Shown one piece after another: positions 53,424 through 62,250 of a DNA stretch of 64,000 bases (positions are counted from its first letter, which is position 1; the number at the start of each line of letters is the position of its first letter). The stretch is taken from NCBI RefSeq assembly GCF_028682455.1, contig NZ_JANHLD010000002.1, positions 620,001 to 684,000 of the forward strand, written 5' to 3'. Origin of the DNA: Pseudomonas putida. Its GTDB lineage: Bacteria > Pseudomonadota > Gammaproteobacteria > Pseudomonadales > Pseudomonadaceae. The notes beneath the pieces are model-generated. The model searched no databases and was not told the DNA's origin. It worked only from the letters and a program-made list of their open reading frames with translations. The position numbers and the translations under genes were made by a program.

Positions 53424-55880
53424 TCAAACCAGTACGCTACGTTCAACCGTCGCCTGTGCACGGGCGGGAGCCGGGCACAAGCGACGGAAATGACCATCGG
53501 ACAACAGAAAATGCGACATCGCCGGGATCAGCACCAGTGCTCCGATCATGTTCAGGACAAACATGAAAGTCAGCAGGATGCCCATGTCGGCCTGGAACTT
53601 GATCGGCGACCAGGCCCAGGTCACCACCCCGGCGGCCAGGGTCAGGCCGACCAGCGCCACCACCTTGCCGGTGAAGTCGACCGAATGCCGGTAGGCCGCG
53701 CGCAGTGGCACGCCGGCACGCTGCTGCACCAGCTGGACGCTCACCAGGTACAGCGCATAGTCGACGCCAATGCCGACACCCAGGGCGATGACCGGCAAGG
53801 TGGCAACCTTCACCCCCATGCCGAGCATCACCATCAACGCTTCGCAGAGGATCGAGGTGATCACCAGCGGTACCACCGCGACCACCACCGCGCGCCAGCT
53901 GCGAAAGGCGATGTAGCACAACAGGATGACGGCGCCGTAGACGAAGAACAGCATGCTGCGGTTGGCTTCGCGTACGACGATATTGGTCGCCGCCTCGATG
54001 CCGGCGCTGCCGGCGGCCAGCAGGAACTGGCGCTCATCGGTGTTGTGCGCCGCGGCAAAGGCTTCGCTGGCCTTGACCACGCCATCCAGGGTCTCGGCCT
54101 TGTGATCCTTCAGGTAGGCAACCACCGGAATGATCGAACAGTCTTCGTTGAACAGCTCGGGGTTGTTGGCTGCCGCGGTGCGCGCGGCATAGTTGAGCAC
54201 CGCCTGGTCGGGCGACAAGGTCAGCCACTTGTTGTTGCCCTCGAAGGAGCCGGCCGTGATGCGTCGCGCAGCATCGGCAAACGAGCTGGTGGTCTGTACC
54301 CCCGGGGTGTTCTGCAAGGTCCAGCTGAGCCGGTCGATTTCCACCAGGGTCGAGTACTTGAGGCAGCCATCGGGGCCGGCCTTGACGATGACCGCGAACA
54401 GGTCGCTGGACAACGCATAGTGGCTGGTGATGTAGGCGTTATCGAGGTTGTAGCGGGCATCGCGGCGCAGCTCCGGCGCGCCGGGGTCGAGGTCGCCGAT
54501 CTTCAGTTGCAGGCTGATGGCGAAACCTGCGGCCGCCAGGATGAACCACACGCCAATGGTGGCAATCGCCCAGCGGCGCGTGGTGAAGCGCTCGAGCAGT
54601 GACCAGGCTGCCGACTCTCGCCCTTCCCGACGCAATGCGCGCCGCGCCGCCGCCGGACGAACGCCCGAGTAGGAAAGCATCACCGGCAGCAGGATCAGGT
54701 TGGTGAACACCAGGACGGCGACACCGATGCTGGCGGTAATGGCCAGGTCCTGGATCACCGGGATGTCGATGAAGATCAGCACCGCAAAACCCACGGCATC
54801 GGCCAGCAGCGCGGTCAGCCCGGCGAGGAACAAGCGCCGGAAGGTATAGCGTGCAGCCACCAGCTTGTGCGTGCCGCGGCCGATGTCCTGCATGATGCCG
54901 TTCATCTTCTGGGCACCGTGGGACACACCGATGGCAAAAATCAGGAAGGGCACCAGGATCGAGTAAGGGTCCAGCTCATAACCCAGGGCACGTACCAGGC
55001 CCAACTGCCAGATCACCGCGATCAACGAGCAACTGAGCACCAGCACCGTGCTGCGCGCACAGCGGGTGTAGGCGAAGATGATCAGCGCGGCGATCAGCGC
55101 GGCGGCAAGAAAATAGCTCATGACCTCAAGCACACCGTCGAGCAGTTCACCCATCACTTTGGCAAAGCCGACGATGTGCACACGCACCGGCAAAGTCCCG
55201 GGCTCCGTGCCGTGCTCGTACTTGCTGCGGATCTGCTCCAGGGCGCCGGAAAGTTTCCGGTAGTCCAGGGCCTGGCCGGTACTCGGGTCACGATCGAGCA
55301 AGGGCACGAAGATCATGCTCGATGTGAAATCGCCCGCTACGAGGTTGCCCAGCAACTGTGCCCGGGCGATGTTCTGGCGCAGGCTGTCGATTGCGCCAGG
55401 CGAGCCGTCGTAGTTGTCGGGCATCACCGGGCCGCCGGAGTAGCCGTCCTCGGTGACTTCATTCCAGCGCACCACCGGCATCCACAATGACTTCACCGAA
55501 GCACGGTCGACACCCGGGGTCAGGAACACCTCGTCGTTGATCCGGCGCAAAGTCTCCAGATAACGTGAATCGAAGATGTCACCCTCAGGGTTCTCCACCA
55601 CGACCCGGACGGTGTTGCCCAGGCCGCGCAGATCATTGCGATGCTCCAGGTAGTTGCGAATGTAGGTCTGGCTCTGCGGTATGGTCTTCTCGAAGCTGGC
55701 ATTGAGCACCAGCCGGGTTGCCGAGTACGCCAGCAACACGCTGACCACGGCACAGAACAGCACGACCAGCAGTCGGTGATTGAAGATCAACCGTTCCAGG
55801 CGGTTGCCGGAGTGCGCGTCGAATTCCTTGAGGGTATTGACGACGGGCATGTCATTGAGTGTGTCGGTACCAGTAGCCAC
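53424..55880 (-). CDS. RND/MMPL-family inner-membrane transporter (set B)
   Basis: An 818-residue paralogue of 13552-15912 with the same two-half RND layout. The first segment is LLVVLFCAVVSVLLAY, the proton-relay segment LGVGIGVDYALYLVSV, and large periplasmic loops follow helices 1 and 7. The start is GTG at 55880 with GCGGAGA upstream. It lies 20 nt after the YCF48 gene. No membrane-fusion protein is nearby. Confidence 0.88.
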   Translation of the reverse strand: MATGTDTLNDMPVVNTLKEFDAHSGNRLERLIFNHRLLVVLFCAVVSVLLAYSATRLVLNASFEKTIPQSQTYIRNYLEHRNDLRGLGNTVRVVVENPEGDIFDSRYLETLRRINDEVFLTPGVDRASVKSLWMPVVRWNEVTEDGYSGGPVMPDNYDGSPGAIDSLRQNIARAQLLGNLVAGDFTSSMIFVPLLDRDPSTGQALDYRKLSGALEQIRSKYEHGTEPGTLPVRVHIVGFAKVMGELLDGVLEVMSYFLAAALIAALIIFAYTRCARSTVLVLSCSLIAVIWQLGLVRALGYELDPYSILVPFLIFAIGVSHGAQKMNGIMQDIGRGTHKLVAARYTFRRLFLAGLTALLADAVGFAVLIFIDIPVIQDLAITASIGVAVLVFTNLILLPVMLSYSGVRPAAARRALRREGRESAAWSLLERFTTRRWAIATIGVWFILAAAGFAISLQLKIGDLDPGAPELRRDARYNLDNAYITSHYALSSDLFAVIVKAGPDGCLKYSTLVEIDRLSWTLQNTPGVQTTSSFADAARRITAGSFEGNNKWLTLSPDQAVLNYAARTAAANNPELFNEDCSIIPVVAYLKDHKAETLDGVVKASEAFAAAHNTDERQFLLAAGSAGIEAATNIVVREANRSMLFFVYGAVILLCYIAFRSWRAVVVAVVPLVITSILCEALMVMLGMGVKVATLPVIALGVGIGVDYALYLVSVQLVQQRAGVPLRAAYRHSVDFTGKVVALVGLTLAAGVVTWAWSPIKFQADMGILLTFMFVLNMIGALVLIPAMSHFLLSDGHFRRLCPAPARAQATVERSVLV

Positions 55881-55900
55881 AGCAGTCTCCGCTTTTCTTG

Positions 55901-56920
55901 TTATTTGGCCAGGCGTACGCCACGGATGCCGACCAGGCTGAGCCCGGCCGGGCCGGCGTCGGCCACGGCAAAGTACGGCGCAGGGCGATCGATGCTCAGG
56001 CGCGTGAAACTGCGCGCCTGGTCACGGCTGAGCAGCACGTCCCCCGCCAGGCTGACCAGCACGATCGAGCCATCGGCACGCACGGTGCCGCCGGCCAGGC
56101 TGCTGCCCAGGCCCGTCTCGACCTTGTGCCAGGACTGCCCGCGGTCGCTGCTGCGATAGGCAGTGCCCCGCAGGCCGACGGCCAGGACCACCTGCGGCGT
56201 GCCAACCAGGTTGAAGAAGCTGCCCTTGTAGGGCGTTGCCAGTGCCTCGAAGCGTTGGCTTTGCGCATCCAGGCGCAACACCAGGCCCTGCTCGCCGGCA
56301 ATGAACAGCGCGCCATCGGCCCAGCGTATCGAATAGAGGTGCAAGCCCTGCGGGTTCTGCGTACGAGACGACCAGGAGCTCCAGCTCTTGCCGCCGTCCT
56401 CGGTGTGCAGAATCAGATTGAACGCACCGACCACAAAGCCCCTGCGGGCATCCTCGAACCACACGTCGAGCAAGGGGAAGTCGCTGCTGCCTTCGGCAGG
56501 CAGGGGGGCGGTAGCCCCCGCCTCGCCCTGTTGGCGCAACAGCGCACCGATGCCCAGGCCATCGAGTTGACGACTCCAGCTCAGGCCACCGTCGCTGCTG
56601 TGCAGTACCACGCCTTGGTGACCGACAGCCCAGCCCAGCTGCGGCGTCGAGAAGTACACCGCCGTCAGGTCGGTGCTGCTCGGCGATCGGGCCTGCGTCC
56701 AGCTGGTCCCCAGGTCGTCGCTGTAGAGGATGCTGCCGCGCAGGCCCACGGCGACCAATCGGTCGCCCGCACGGGTCACTGCGTTGAGCGGGGCCTGGGT
56801 CGCCAGTGCACTGTGCATCGGGGCAACGTCCAACGGATCACGGAAGGCCGGTTGCGCCTGCACCGGCAGACAACTGAGCGCAGCCAGGGCAATGACCGGC
56901 CGCAGCCAAGGTTCGAACAT
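55901..56920 (-). CDS. YCF48-type beta-propeller exported protein (set B)
   Basis: A 339-residue protein with signal peptide (IALAALSCLPVQA) and BNR/YCF48 repeats (SDDLGTSWTQ, SSDGGLSWSR, TEDGGKSWSS, SDRGQSWHK). Paralogous to 12569-13543. ATG 56920; the open frame upstream to 57109 overlaps DUF1329 and lacks a signal. Possibly a periplasmic docking factor for the RND transporter. Confidence 0.83.
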   Translation of the reverse strand: MFEPWLRPVIALAALSCLPVQAQPAFRDPLDVAPMHSALATQAPLNAVTRAGDRLVAVGLRGSILYSDDLGTSWTQARSPSSTDLTAVYFSTPQLGWAVGHQGVVLHSSDGGLSWSRQLDGLGIGALLRQQGEAGATAPLPAEGSSDFPLLDVWFEDARRGFVVGAFNLILHTEDGGKSWSSWSSRTQNPQGLHLYSIRWADGALFIAGEQGLVLRLDAQSQRFEALATPYKGSFFNLVGTPQVVLAVGLRGTAYRSSDRGQSWHKVETGLGSSLAGGTVRADGSIVLVSLAGDVLLSRDQARSFTRLSIDRPAPYFAVADAGPAGLSLVGIRGVRLAK

Positions 56921-56993
56921 GGCGTAAGTCCTTCTTGGAATGATCGAAGCCCCTGCGCTACCAGCGATAGCGCAGGGGGCCTGGCCCGGCGGC

Positions 56994-58337
56994 TTAGCGG
57001 ATACCGCTACCCGCCAGGGAGTCCGGCGACCAGAAGTTGTCCGGCTGGTGTTCGGCGGCAATGCGCAGGCCATCGCGGCCCGGCCAGAGGTTGATGTAGT
57101 AGTTGCCACCGATCAGGTCATAGTGCCCGGCGGTAAAGCTGGTGAAGGTCTGCGCGTCGTAGCTCTGGGTCGGGTAGTTGAAACCGACACGCCAGAGGCT
57201 GTCGCGGGCGTCGTATTGATCGACCGCCAGCGGCGCCCAGCTGTCTTCATCGAGGTAGAACTCGCGCTTCTTGTAGATATGCCGTGCACCGGGCTTGAGC
57301 GTCGCTTCCACTACCCACACCCGATGCAGCTCCCAGCGGACATAGTCCGGGTTGATATGGTTGGCCTTGAAGACCTCCTCGGGCTTGCTGGCATACACCA
57401 TGCGATAGGCGTTGTAGGGGACGTACATTTCCTTCTTGCCTACCAGCTTGAAGTCGAACCGGTCCTGCTTGCCGTTGAACAGCCCGACATCGTCCATGGT
57501 GGACATGCCGGAGGTGCTGGTATTGGGCGTGTCGTAGGCAAGGTCGGGCGCCAACTTGACCCGCCGCTGGCCTGGCAGGTACTGGTAGGCGCGGCGCTCG
57601 GCCTCTTCATAGTTGGCCGGCTCGAGAATCATCACCGCCTCCCCTGCACGGCGCGCCGGCCCGACATAGTCGGCGCGGGTACGTTGCAGCAGGCTACTGC
57701 CTTGCTTGGCATCGTTGTAGTACTCGGACTCGACCAGGAAACGCCCTTGGGTGGAAATCGTCAGTTGACCGGCCGACGTGACGTTGAAGGCGGTGAATTT
57801 GCGAAAATCCATGGTGTCGCCGTTGTAGCGCATCAGCATGTTCCACATCGCTTCATTGCCGTTTTGCGCAATCGGGAACGGGGTCGTGGCGTGCACGCCG
57901 GAAACCGAGGTGCCACCGGCGTCCAGCTTCGCCTTGCCGGCATTCTTGATGGCGTTGTCCTGCACCCACTGCGGGAACGCCGCGGTACGGTGGGTGGGAT
58001 AGACATCGACGCGAAAACTCGGGTAGCGCTTGATCAGCGCCACCGTGCCGGCGGTGAGCTTGCTGGCGTACTGGTCGACGTTGCCCTGGTTGATCGACAG
58101 CAGCGGCTTTTCATTCGCGAAAGGGTCGGGCCGTACATGGGAATTCTTGTCGAAGCCAGCCGGTGCCGCGGCCAGGCCACCGGTATAGGGCGGAATGCTG
58201 CCGTCCTCGTTGCCACTCTGCTGTGCACCGAAGGCCGTCAGGGTTTTGCCCAGCTGACTGTAGTCCGGCGCGGCCAGCGCCAGGCTTCCATACAGCGACA
58301 GCAGGCTTGCGAAGAGCACTTTATGGGATGCATTCAT
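56994..58337 (-). CDS. DUF1329 periplasmic protein with LolA-like fold (set B)
   Basis: A 447-residue protein with signal peptide (LFASLLSLYGSLALA). YSQLGKTLTAFGAQQSGNEDGSIPPYTGGL in part, KLAPDLAYDTPN and HRVWVVEATLKPGARH parallel the set A protein, showing common ancestry. A lipid-like ligand shuttle is plausible from the fold. It follows DUF1302 by 17 nt. Confidence 0.87.
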   Translation of the reverse strand: MNASHKVLFASLLSLYGSLALAAPDYSQLGKTLTAFGAQQSGNEDGSIPPYTGGLAAAPAGFDKNSHVRPDPFANEKPLLSINQGNVDQYASKLTAGTVALIKRYPSFRVDVYPTHRTAAFPQWVQDNAIKNAGKAKLDAGGTSVSGVHATTPFPIAQNGNEAMWNMLMRYNGDTMDFRKFTAFNVTSAGQLTISTQGRFLVESEYYNDAKQGSSLLQRTRADYVGPARRAGEAVMILEPANYEEAERRAYQYLPGQRRVKLAPDLAYDTPNTSTSGMSTMDDVGLFNGKQDRFDFKLVGKKEMYVPYNAYRMVYASKPEEVFKANHINPDYVRWELHRVWVVEATLKPGARHIYKKREFYLDEDSWAPLAVDQYDARDSLWRVGFNYPTQSYDAQTFTSFTAGHYDLIGGNYYINLWPGRDGLRIAAEHQPDNFWSPDSLAGSGIR

Positions 58338-58354
58338 GAAATCGTCCTCGCCAC

Positions 58355-60019
58355 TCAGATCGTGGTCTTGAAGGTGAAGGTGATGAGACCGCGGTCCCTG
58401 AGGATGGCGGACGTACCGTTGGCGACGCTCACCACGCCGTTGACGTCCTTGTCGACATCACCGAAGAAGTCGACATATTTCAGGTCGAACCGGTACTGCG
58501 ACAGGTAGTCCAGGCCCAGTCCCACCGAGTAACTGCCGGTGTCTTCGTTGCCGCCCAGGGTCACCGCCGAGTTGCCGCGCAGGCCCTGGGAGTAGCTCAA
58601 CGGCATCGACAGGTCGCCACCAGGGAACACCTGGTACCAGGTCGGAGTGAAGTTCAGGCCCATGGCGATGGCGTTCTTGTCCGGCTTGTCGACGGCGTTG
58701 TAGCTGTCATTGCCTTTGAACAGGGCCTTGTTGTCGGTCACCGAAGTCCAGGTGTTCCAGGTCAGCTCGGCGGCATAGGCAGCCGAGTCGTACAGGGGCG
58801 AGCTCGCCAGCGTGCCCACGGCGTTCACCAGGCCGTGCACCGTGTTGCCGCGCGCGCCGGGGGTGTCGTCGGGCAATGCGCCCGCAGGCAAGGCCGCAAC
58901 GCTGCTGACCAACGGCATGTTGGTGCGGTAGTTGAGGTCGACACCGACGCTCAAGCCGCCAAGCACGGTGGACAGGCTCACGCCATACAGGTCGATGTCG
59001 TCACCGTAGGCCAGGCCAAAGGTACGGCTGGACGCCTGCTGGTACACCTGCGGCAGCTTGTCGGTAAAATTGCGGTAGTAAAAGCCCAGGGTGCCGTCCA
59101 GCCACTGGGGACGCCAGCGCGCGGCCAGGCCATAGTCGCCATGCTTTTCCTTGATGATGTCCGAGCCACGTTGCAGGCGCACGCCGGGTACGCCCGGACG
59201 GGCAACCAGGGTTTCGGCGCCCTCGTTGACGATGTCCTGGGCACCGAAATAGGTGCCCGCCTCCGGCATCTGCATACGCTCCCAATCGAAGAAGTACTGC
59301 GCCGCCAGGGACAACTCCGGTGTCAGTTGTACCTGGGTGGAGACTTGTGGCTGTGGCCGATACAGCTCCTTGGCTTCGATGCCCGGGGACGCCTGGGCCT
59401 TGCCCAGGTCCAGCGGGTTCTGGCTATAGGACACGCCATGCACCGCGCCCCCGGTGAGCAGCGCTTCGCCCCAGGCCAGCGAGTGCTGGCCGAGCTTGCC
59501 GTTGAGCTGAACGCTGCCGACCTCCATCTGGCCGAATACAAAGGCATCGAGGATCTCCCCCGACGGACCGTGGTAATAACGCTTCGCGTAGCGGCTCAGA
59601 CCGAGCGCGGGCTGGCCGTCCGATTCGTGGTTGGAGGTGGCGACGTTATCGTTGTCCAGGTTTTCGTACGCCTGGTCATACCATGCGGCGGCACTGACGC
59701 GCGCACCATAACGCTGATTGAAGACGATGTCGGCTTCACTGAGCAGGTCAAGGCGGTTGGTGACCACGCCGCGCTCGAAGTTGCGATCGCCGTCATCGAA
59801 GTTCGGGTTGGCGAGGATCGAATCGTTCTGGGGGTCGACCCGATAGCCCAGGTTATAGCGGATGGTGTTGTCCCACCGGACCTGCACGTCCGGATTGCCG
59901 GTGTCGATGGCGATCGCATGGGCGCTCTGCAGCAGCCCGGAAGAAATCGCAGTGACAGCAATACTCAGCGCAGCCTTGTGCAAATGGCCTTCGCGCACCC
60001 ACAGTTGAGCGGACTTCAT
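58355..60019 (-). CDS. DUF1302 outer-membrane beta-barrel protein (set B)
   Basis: A 554-residue protein with a signal peptide (AALSIAVTAISSGLLQSAHA) and a barrel rich in alternating aromatic strands, ending in LITFTFKTTI. VRWDNTIRYNLGYRVDPQNDSILANPNFDDGDRNF in part is the family's first strands. Intact, unlike its set A counterpart. ATG 60019 has GATGGAGGGG upstream. First gene of the operon DUF1302-DUF1329-YCF48-RND-DUF1254. Confidence 0.88.
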   Translation of the reverse strand: MKSAQLWVREGHLHKAALSIAVTAISSGLLQSAHAIAIDTGNPDVQVRWDNTIRYNLGYRVDPQNDSILANPNFDDGDRNFERGVVTNRLDLLSEADIVFNQRYGARVSAAAWYDQAYENLDNDNVATSNHESDGQPALGLSRYAKRYYHGPSGEILDAFVFGQMEVGSVQLNGKLGQHSLAWGEALLTGGAVHGVSYSQNPLDLGKAQASPGIEAKELYRPQPQVSTQVQLTPELSLAAQYFFDWERMQMPEAGTYFGAQDIVNEGAETLVARPGVPGVRLQRGSDIIKEKHGDYGLAARWRPQWLDGTLGFYYRNFTDKLPQVYQQASSRTFGLAYGDDIDLYGVSLSTVLGGLSVGVDLNYRTNMPLVSSVAALPAGALPDDTPGARGNTVHGLVNAVGTLASSPLYDSAAYAAELTWNTWTSVTDNKALFKGNDSYNAVDKPDKNAIAMGLNFTPTWYQVFPGGDLSMPLSYSQGLRGNSAVTLGGNEDTGSYSVGLGLDYLSQYRFDLKYVDFFGDVDKDVNGVVSVANGTSAILRDRGLITFTFKTTI

Positions 60020-60171
60020 TACCCCTCCATCTTGTGCAAAGCACTTTCTTATTCATTGTTTGGATTGGTACAGCTAAGGGACAAAGCAATGTGCGGTGTG
60101 CCTTGAACCCAGCCTAAGGGCTTGGCGCCGCGCTGAAACCACCCACTACGGCAGGAGGGGCCCAGCCAGAA

Positions 60172-60708
60172 ATGGGGGGTACGCCACCCCACCCACAGGG
60201 TGGATGGTTCAGCGAACATGGGGATGGGGTCCAAATCATCTGGACGCCGGCCGTCGATCCCAACGAGGTGTTGGGGATTGCGGCCCTAGAAGGCGTCTCG
60301 TTGCAGCCAGCGGCGTGGGTGTACCCTGCGACCGAACAAGCCGACCGTATTCCGGTCAACCCGGTGCACCCGCCCGATTACCAGGACGCTATCATCTGGT
60401 TTCCGAACACCGGAATTCAGCCGATTTGTATCTCGTTGAGCGTGATGAGTGATCATAGCTATCACCCACCACCTGGAAGACTTACGGCGTTCCCTGATGC
60501 CGTAAAAGCAGATGCTAAAACCAGAGTGCAAGGCGGGGGAGCAATTCGTAGGCGTTGGAAGGATCGTAAAGGTCGTATTTATGAATGGGACAGTCAGCAT
60601 GGCGCCGTTGAGATTTACGATAAGCAAGGCAAACATTTAGGTGAGTTTGACGCTGAAACTGGCGAACAAACAAAACCAGCAAAACCGGGCCGAAAAGTAG
60701 AAAAATAG
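60172..60708 (+). CDS. Orphan S-type pyocin C-terminal module with colicin E3-type 16S rRNase domain
   Basis: A 178-residue protein. Residues 18-92 match the end of the pyocin S translocation domain (VQIIWTPAVDPNEVLGI, TEQADRIPVNPVHPPDYQD). Residues 118-178 match the colicin E3 cytotoxic domain, with RWKDRKGRIYEWDSQHG and residues D140, H143, E147 and R174 in the spacing of E3 D510/H513/E517/R545. That domain cuts 16S rRNA at the A site. Receptor-binding and most translocation sequence is missing. AGGAGGGG precedes the ATG by 11 nt, so it may be translated. AT-richer than its flanks. Confidence 0.82.
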   Translation: MGGTPPHPQGGWFSEHGDGVQIIWTPAVDPNEVLGIAALEGVSLQPAAWVYPATEQADRIPVNPVHPPDYQDAIIWFPNTGIQPICISLSVMSDHSYHPPPGRLTAFPDAVKADAKTRVQGGGAIRRRWKDRKGRIYEWDSQHGAVEIYDKQGKHLGEFDAETGEQTKPAKPGRKVEK

Positions 60709-60716
60709 GAGTACCT

Positions 60717-60956
60717 ATGTACCTGTGTATCAGTGGTTTTCTACCTGACGACCCAGTAGATGACTTGATTAAGTTTGAGCTTTATGTTGATAGCTCTTTT
60801 AACGATCAAATCGTTCAAGCGCTCGGTCATAAAAGCCTTAACGCAATGGCAGAAGGCGAATGGCTGTTAACTAGCGAGCAAGTCGTACAGATTTCAGAAA
60901 TTATAAGTCAGCCACTCCCAACAGATTTAAAGCTATTCATTGGCGTCGAGGCATAG
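60717..60956 (+). CDS. Probable immunity protein of the pyocin rRNase
   Basis: A 79-residue acidic protein (FLPDDPVDDLIKFELYVDSS) 8 nt downstream of the toxin module with AGGAG upstream of its ATG. Small acidic proteins in this position are the cognate inhibitors of E3-type nucleases. I did not recognise the family with certainty; the call rests on position, size and charge. Confidence 0.7.
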   Translation: MYLCISGFLPDDPVDDLIKFELYVDSSFNDQIVQALGHKSLNAMAEGEWLLTSEQVVQISEIISQPLPTDLKLFIGVEA

Positions 60957-61023
60957 CTCTCTATTTGAGGTGGCTGCGCATTCGGACGAGCTGCTTGCGA
61001 TTTCCCCTTAGCTGGCTAGCCGG

Positions 61024-62112
61024 TCAGTTGACGCGGCGGCTGACGATGTGGCGCGCCTGATCCTTGCTCGGCGCGCAGGACAGCGGGCCAAGCTGCAAGG
61101 TGAACACTGGGCGGCGCACGCTCTGCGAGTCGTCGACCCAATCGGCATGGCGTTCGACGCGGGCAACCGCACCCTGGGCAAAAAACAGCGCCATGCTCGC
61201 TTGCGCCTCGCAGTCTCCGCCGCCCTGGGCCAGCATCAAGCCGTGATGGCACATCAAGCGCGCGGACTCGATCTGGGTGATCATTTCGGCCAGGTGCAGG
61301 GTCAGCAGTTGCTCACCGGCCGCTGGGCCTTCGTGCACCGGCGGCAGGGATGCCGCTGCCAGGGTTGCGTCGAGGATCGCCTGCCCTTGCGCCACCCGGG
61401 CGATGCCCTCATGCAAGCGAAGAAACACCTGCAAGCGCCGCGACAGCAGGGCGTTCGGTCCGGCATCGCCAAGGCAGTAGTCGGCGCCGACCGGGGTATC
61501 GGTGAGTTGGACGCGCGCAGCGTTGCTCTCGAGGCGAATGCCACGGGTTTCGTAGCGGTCGCGGCGGCGATCGAGCAACAGGAAGCAGGACGACTGATCG
61601 TCAAGCGAGACGCTGCTGATCAAGAAGTTCGCCCACATGCCGCTGGCCACTTCTTCGATGTTGCCATCGACCATGAAGCCCTCGCCCACCCGTCGTGCCT
61701 GCAGGGCGTTGCCCGGCTTGCCATCGACAAGCGCAGGCCCGAGGCCGGCGATGCTGCGTCCGGCCAGCAGGTCCGGCAAGTATTGGCTGCGTAGGGCCGG
61801 CTGGCTCATCAGCAGCTCGACGGCGAGCATATTCACCAGCACCACACTGGCAAGCTCAGGGCTGCCTTTGACCAATTCTTCGAACAACCGCGCCTGGGTC
61901 ACCCAGTCCATGCCCGAGCCGCCGAATGCCTTGGGCACCGCCAGGCCCGGCAGGCCGAAATCGGCGACTGCCTGGGTAAACTCCAGGAGATGCTCGCGCG
62001 ATGCCGGGCCAAAACGCATCGATGCAGCATTGGGCGCCACTTCCTGCTGGACGAAAGTGCGCATGCTATCGATTGACAGTTGCTGAATGTCGGTGAGTTG
62101 TGGAATCTTCAA
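61024..62112 (-). CDS. Acyl-CoA dehydrogenase family protein
   Basis: About 362 residues from a probable TTG start at 62112 with a GAAGAG sequence upstream; there is no well-placed ATG until much later, and the open frame continues unproductively to 62802. FGLPGLAVPKAFGGSGMDWVTQARLFEEL in part is the N-terminal substrate region and EMITQIESARLMCHHGLML the C-terminal helical domain. The usual catalytic glutamate context is not clear, and it is divergent from a MalT-type regulator. Substrate unknown. Confidence 0.75.
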   Translation of the reverse strand: MKIPQLTDIQQLSIDSMRTFVQQEVAPNAASMRFGPASREHLLEFTQAVADFGLPGLAVPKAFGGSGMDWVTQARLFEELVKGSPELASVVLVNMLAVELLMSQPALRSQYLPDLLAGRSIAGLGPALVDGKPGNALQARRVGEGFMVDGNIEEVASGMWANFLISSVSLDDQSSCFLLLDRRRDRYETRGIRLESNAARVQLTDTPVGADYCLGDAGPNALLSRRLQVFLRLHEGIARVAQGQAILDATLAAASLPPVHEGPAAGEQLLTLHLAEMITQIESARLMCHHGLMLAQGGGDCEAQASMALFFAQGAVARVERHADWVDDSQSVRRPVFTLQLGPLSCAPSKDQARHIVSRRVN

Positions 62113-62170
62113 CTTAGGCTCTTCGGCGTCGATGAAAGCCCAAAAATAGCCGAATATGCGTCTGAAAACG

Positions 62171-62190
62171 CCCACCCTTATTGGGGTGGG
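62171..62190. promoter_or_regulatory. Inverted repeat in the divergent promoter region
   Basis: CCCACCC at 62171-62177 and GGGTGGG at 62184-62190 are perfect inverted repeats with a 6-nt spacer, in the 138 nt between the acyl-CoA dehydrogenase and the LuxR gene. It may be an operator for the MalT-type regulator or, as a hairpin, a leader element. Confidence 0.4.
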
Positions 62191-62250
62191 AAAGGTTGGT
62201 AGCGGTACCCCATACTGGCCGATAACAAGAACAAAAGAACTTGAGCATCG

